Below, piece by piece: positions 58,557-64,000 of a stretch of 64,000 bases of DNA. Every line of letters starts with the position of its first letter. The stretch's first letter is position 1. The stretch covers positions 310,001 to 374,000 of the forward strand of contig SPDT01000008.1 in the NCBI GenBank assembly GCA_008477525.1, in the 5' to 3' direction. The notes beneath the pieces are model-generated. The model saw nothing but the letters and a program-made list of their open reading frames with translations, did no database searches and was not told the DNA's origin. Source of the DNA: Hypomyces perniciosus. Its lineage: Eukaryota > Ascomycota > Sordariomycetes > Hypocreales > Hypocreaceae. The translations under genes were made by a program, and so were the position numbers.

Positions 58557-58963
58557 ATTTTTTTAAGGGGGAATTAGCGCTTTAAAACATATACACAATA
58601 TATACATATACCTATATACAATAACTAGTATCGAGCGCGGGAACCGCGCCCTTGACAAAACCATAAAGCGGCAATTAAATAATATAAAGATTAAAGATAC
58701 TGCAGATTATTTAATTATAATGCTAACAGCTAAAAGCAATTAATAGTTACCTTTATACGCTTTAGCGACTATATTTTTAAAGGTAAAGTTATATATTAAA
58801 AGGGGAAGAAAATTACGCTTTATTAAACTAAATCTATTTATCTATCTTTATACTCCTATACTTTCTTAATCTAATAACTGCTTAAATAAATAGCTAACCT
58901 TTTTTTAAGTAAATTAATAAAAAGAATACAGTTATATTAAGTATATTAATTACCTTTAATAAA
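58557..58963 (-). repeat. Dispersed repeat family A, copy 5
   Basis: About 406 bp, from aagggggaattagcgc to ttaattacctttaata, containing the conserved gagcgcgggaaccgcgc. Orientation is opposite to copy 3. Confidence 0.7.
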
Positions 58964-61900
58964 ACCCTCTTTATAAGTATTTATAAATAAAAATAGTAAA
59001 TTTTAATTAAATGCTTTTTTTATTAAATCCTTTTAATACCAGTATAATAATATTTAAGGAAAATATAAATAATATAAGAAAATAGCAGAAAAAGTATTAT
59101 TAAAAGAAAAAGGGAAAGAAAATTAAAAGTAGAATTACTGCTATCTATATTATTAATTCCTCCTTATTTAATCTATATTAAATTATTCCCCTTTTATTAA
59201 AATTATTATAATTAAATAATCCCCTTTTATTGATCTCTTTATTGCTAGGCATTTTAAGCTGCTATTTATTTATCTTATATTAGTTATTCTATTATTTATA
59301 TAAATATATAGATTTATTTTTAGATATTATTTTAAGCTGATTTATTTATTAGGTTAAATAGGGTTAAGCTGCAGTATATATTTAAGGCTATAATTTATTA
59401 AACCTAGGAATGTTAAAGTGCAGTTTTCTTTATTACTGCTGTAAAGGCTACTATTATAGTTTACCCTTTTTTGCTTAGTTTTAAAAAAGCCTTTTTATTA
59501 TCTTTAATTACTTGCTAATTAAGTTTAATAGTAACTTTTAAAACTCTTTTATCCTTTAAGTCCTGGTTATCCTTTAATATATTAAAAGAGCTATTACTTT
59601 CTTTAAAGGAAACTAATTCTATATTTAAGGTTTTAATATAATTAGTAATAGCTGGTATAATTAATAGGGGTCCTATAAATTATAATATTACTAAGAAATG
59701 CATTAACCTACTTTTAATTATTAATTTTATTACTCTTTTTATAAAAAATATTATTTATATTACTAGGCTCATAATATTTTTTTATTTTTTTATTATTAAT
59801 ATTATTTATAAAGTAAAGGAAAATACCTTTTTTTTCTTTTACTATAATTAGTTTAGCTGTATAGTTAAAGGTATAAATATTATTAATATAAGAAGTTATA
59901 TTTTAAATATTAACTGCTATTATTAAAAACTTCTTTAAATATTTAAAAGTAAAAAAGTAATTAATTATTAAAAAGAAACTATTATTATAATAAATTAACC
60001 TATTCTCTTTTATAAAGTTATTTATTAATACTTTTAAGTTAACTAGGCATTAACTATTAATCTTTATTATACTCTTTTTATAGGTTATTTTAAAGGGAGC
60101 TTATTAGCTTTAATTTAATTTAAGTAAATAATATTTAATTAAAAAAGGCAGGATATTTTTAATATTTATTTCAGAATGTATAATAGTAAGTTTATTTACT
60201 ATTAAAGATTAATATAAAACTTAAATTATATTTATATAGTTTTTAGCTAAATATTTAAAGTATAAATATTAATATTAATCTTAAAGTAAAAGTTTAAATC
60301 CTTTTAGGTTAGTCGTTTTATACTTTTTAAACCTAAAGGAGATAAGGATTTTATTTAAAGGTTTTACTAGTTAATTTAATTTAATGCTAATAAGTCTATA
60401 AAGCGTTTATTAGATTTAAAATAGGCTTAAATAGCTATATTTATTTGCTTTAGGTTATTTTATATATAGGATTATATAAAAGCTAAATAAATTAAGAAAT
60501 CTAGCTTTTTTAACTATATAGGCCTATGAATTAAAGAACTGCTATACTTAGCATTTATAGTTATATTTATAAACGTTAAAGTAATAAAGGTATTTATATT
60601 TATTCAAAATATAAATATATTAATATTTAAAGAAATAAATTAACTTCATAAAAGTTTATCATTTTTTAGTAAAGTATTAAAAGTTTTATAGTTTATTAAA
60701 AATACTAAAAGCTTAAAGTATTATTTAATTAAAAGTAAAGGCACCTTTTAAAGTATTTATAGGTATTATAATCTTAATTTAAACTGTTTTAATAGTCGCT
60801 AATCCTTTTACTATTATATAAAGTATTGCCTTTAAAGTAAAGTTTAATATTTATTTTTTATAAAAAATATTATATAAAAAGTTATAAATATCTTTAATAT
60901 AAAAGTATTATTTATTTACTTTAAAGTTAAATATTAATATAAGATTTTTATAGTAAATATAGTTTAAAGTAATTATTATTTTAATTAATAATTATAGGTA
61001 ACTAGTAATATATTCATTAAATTAAAGGTAGATTTATAATAGTTAATAGCTATATTAACTTATAATAAGATTAATAGTAAAGTTTTATTTATTTAGCTTA
61101 AAAAGGTTTTTAATATAGTTTAAAGATATTTAATTAATATAATAAAGGAGTATAGTTTTTAGTTTATTTTTTATAGGCTAAAAAAATAAAGTAAAAGGGT
61201 AAAGGTTTTTCTTTAAATAGGATATTATAGTAAAAAAGGAAGAAAGGTATAATTAAATAGTTTTAAAGCAGGATTTAAAGTAAAGGTAATATTTTAATTG
61301 TAATAAAACAGGATTATATTTAAATAAATAAAAAGAAAAAAAGAGGTAAAATATAATATTATTTTTACCCTTTAATAGGTATAGGTATATAATTTAATGT
61401 CTAAAGTAGTTTCTTTATTATATATAAATTACTGCTCTTTTAAAGTAGCCTTTATAATTCATTTACTTTTATTTTCTTTTCTCTTTCCTTTTTTTTCCTT
61501 TTTTTCAATCTTTTTTAAATTATTATTTAATTATAAAGAATTTTACTAAAAAAGCTTATTATAAATTGCCTAATATAGCCGACTTTATTAATATATTTAT
61601 TATAAGTAAAGAAACCTTTAGCGAGATATTTTTATTTTAAAAAGGTTAAATCTAGCTTTATCTCTCTATTTAGCTATTTATTTTAAATAAAGCTTTAATA
61701 AATAAGTATTATTTAATTAAGGTCTTTACTTTAACTTTATTTAAATTTAAAAGTATATCACTATCTAGATTATAGGCAGTATTAATATTAATTAATTAAA
61801 TTTACTAATTTATTTAAAGATTACTTTCTCCCTTTTATTTATATTATCTTTATCTCTTTTATTGTTTATAAAAGGTTATACCTTTAAAGAATACTTTTAG

Positions 61901-64000
61901 CGCTATACTTTTTTGGCTTTTAGTTATACTTTTAGAATATTATATATATTATTAAAGGATAGCCTTTTAAACTTATCTATATTTTAGCAGAGATTTTATA
62001 TATTTATAGGTAGTTTCTTTATACTTTTTTTAAATAAATAAAGTATATTAAAGCCTTATTTATATTATTTTATAAATAGTGTAATCTTTAATTCTATTAA
62101 AGGTACTTTTAAATTTAATTTATTACTATTATAGCTATTAAAAACTATATTTTATTCCTTTTTTATAACTATATTTTGATTTTAAGTTTTAATAAAAGGA
62201 TTATTTAAATTACTTTTAATTTAGGGCTTTTTTTATATTTAATAATATTTTTTAATTCTTAGCTTTAATAATATAACTACAATATAGCTATTCCCTTCTT
62301 TAAAAAGGATTAAATATTTACTTATTAAGCCAGTAATCTCCAGCCATTTTAATCCTTTAATAGCCTTTTCTTTTATAAAGGACCTTTTTTATTTCAAAGG
62401 AAATAAAAAGGCTAAAAGTTAGGCGATTTAGCAGGTTTAAAAGTTTATTTTAGTTTTTATTATTAAAAAGTAAGCAGTTAATAGGGAAATATAGTTAATA
62501 AATTATTTAATTTTATAGCTCTTTTCTTTATAGTATATTTAAATTATATTTTTTATAGGCGGGGCAATAGACTTTAATTAACAGCTATCTCCTCCCCTTT
62601 AAAAACAGTACTTAACGGCTATTTTTTAAAAATATTACTACTTATCCTCTTTTATATATCTTTTATATAAAGGTAATTGTTTTAATTTATCTAGTTTATT
62701 CTAAAAATAGCTACTTTAAAGTATAATAAAGGATTATATCTTAATTAAAATATTTCTTTTTCCTTTAATTTATAAATATATACTTTAGTTTTCAGCTAAA
62801 CTATTTAATTTTATTAATTATATATTTCTTTAATAATTAAAGAGTTACTGTAAAACTTTTTAAGTTTTTAGTTATTAATAAGTTTAATTATTACTTTATT
62901 AACTGCTTTATCTTTAAATAAATCTTTATCCGCCTTTATATTTTAATTTATAAAAGTCTCTTTATTATCTTTAATTACTTATTAGCTAAATTTATCTTTT
63001 ATAAACCTTTTTAAATATTTACTTAAATAAGTTTTATTAAATAAGACCTTATTTAACATTTTTAATTTATATACTTTTATTATACCCGCTTAAAACTTAA
63101 TTTTAAATAGGCTTAGTTAATATATCTTTAGTTTTATATCTCTTAAAAGGTCCCTTTAATACTTTATATTATAAAATAAAATAAAGTTGCTAAAAAAGAG
63201 TAGTTTAGCCGCTCTTTACAGTCAATATTAATTATTAGTATTTATCTTTTTAGCTAATATTTAGCGAAATGCAGTTACTGTCTCTTAAGCTATTTTAATA
63301 TTTTCCTTTTTTTCTTTTAAATATATAGGTATATAGTATTAATTAATCTTTTATTATATAGATTTTATTTTAGTTAATTAACTGCCAGGTAAATAGTTTT
63401 ACCTTGAAAGGAAAAATCGGGTTTTAGCTAAATAATAAATAAAACGCAAAGTACCTTATTAAGCTTTTTACTATATATCTATTAACTATAATCGCTTTCT
63501 TTAAATTCTAAAACTACTTTTTATTAAGCCTAGGTATCTTTATTAATACTTATATTAAGCTTTAATAGCTGACCTTTACTATAGTATTAGCTTTAAAGTT
63601 ATATATTAATATCTAAATAATTTGACCTTTTAGACTAATTAATCCTTTTAAAAGTATTTCTTTTATTTCTAGTCCTTTATCTATAATAGCTTAAATTATT
63701 ATATTAAATTAATATATTTATTTAAATATAAACTTCATTACTACTGCTAATAATCAAGTAAATATAGGTTTTACTTTTATTTATCTATAAAACTTATATT
63801 TTCCTTTAAATAAATAAATATATTTATAATTACTTAAAATATATTAAATATTAAAATAAACTTTTTCTATAAGCTTAATTAATTCTATTGCAATAACTGG
63901 CTCTTTAAAGTAGTATAAATTAACGCTTTAATATTAAAGGTACAATATAATTACTTTATATATATTATTCGATATCTGCAGCTACTAGTATCTTTCCTTT
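58964..64000. other. AT-rich RIP-like desert to the window end
   Basis: About 5 kb with the same composition and no open frame worth calling. No LTR pair, inverted terminus or RNA gene was recognised. Confidence 0.5.

Noticed and set aside
1..64000. CRISPR arrays, rRNA and tRNA genes
   Set aside because: No regularly spaced repeats with unique spacers, no rRNA-like blocks, and no convincing tRNA cloverleaf was seen by eye; a covariance-model scan would be the decisive check for tRNAs.

Overview
This window looks like nuclear DNA of a filamentous ascomycete (Pezizomycotina). Short spliceosomal introns of about 50-86 nt carry CTAAC/CTGAC-type branch sites. There is a HET-domain relic, secreted and oxidoreductase genes typical of these fungi, and very AT-rich blocks in which transposon proteins are riddled with C-to-T and G-to-A changes, the usual mark of repeat-induced point mutation (RIP). 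Recurrent TACTTCGTAC / TACGGAGTAC-like palindromes suggest Eurotiomycetes, but that is only an impression.

Layout. (1) 1-6.1 kb, gene-bearing: the N-terminus of a zinc alcohol dehydrogenase runs off the left edge (-), a YhhN/TMEM86 membrane protein (+), a decayed HET-domain gene (-), and a 5'-truncated LINE (+) with 14-bp target-site duplications (TSDs). (2) 6.2-15.3 kb, transposons: a RIP-degraded LTR retrotransposon (family F) holding a solo LTR of family E, then a 1-kb terminal-inverted-repeat element and a 113-bp MITE. (3) 15.4-18.3 kb, mixed: a kinase-like relic, an intact-looking two-exon gene for a small secreted cysteine-rich protein, a LINE relic and a solo LTR of family B. (4) 18.8-26.4 kb, gene island: an M20-type amidase/carbamoylase (4 exons), a quinone-oxidoreductase-like MDR enzyme (1 exon), a cysteine-rich single-pass membrane protein (4 exons) and a secreted FAD-linked oxidase with one apparent frameshift. 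(5) 27.1-64 kb, AT-rich transposon desert.

The best-resolved part of the desert is a stack of nested LTR retrotransposons. A Ty1/copia element D (28306-53335, TSD TTAAC) contains a Ty3/gypsy element C on the minus strand (28639-40064). This contains a second C copy on the plus strand (29634-35639, TSD GTTGC/GTTAC), which in turn contains a solo LTR of family E (32572-33152, TSD GATAT), giving four levels. D also contains a complete Ty3/gypsy element B (41643-48768, TSD TAAGC), a family-A repeat and another E solo LTR (TSD AATAT). The copia reading is interrupted by B and resumes on its far side, which confirms the nesting independently of the TSDs.

The intact genes do not form an obvious single pathway. 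The amidase, MDR reductase and FAD oxidase are plausible small-molecule catabolic or secondary-metabolism enzymes, and three of the products (small Cys-rich protein, Cys-rich membrane protein, FAD oxidase) carry signal peptides, so secretion and surface functions dominate the island. All coordinates, splice sites and TSDs were read by eye; no database search was run.
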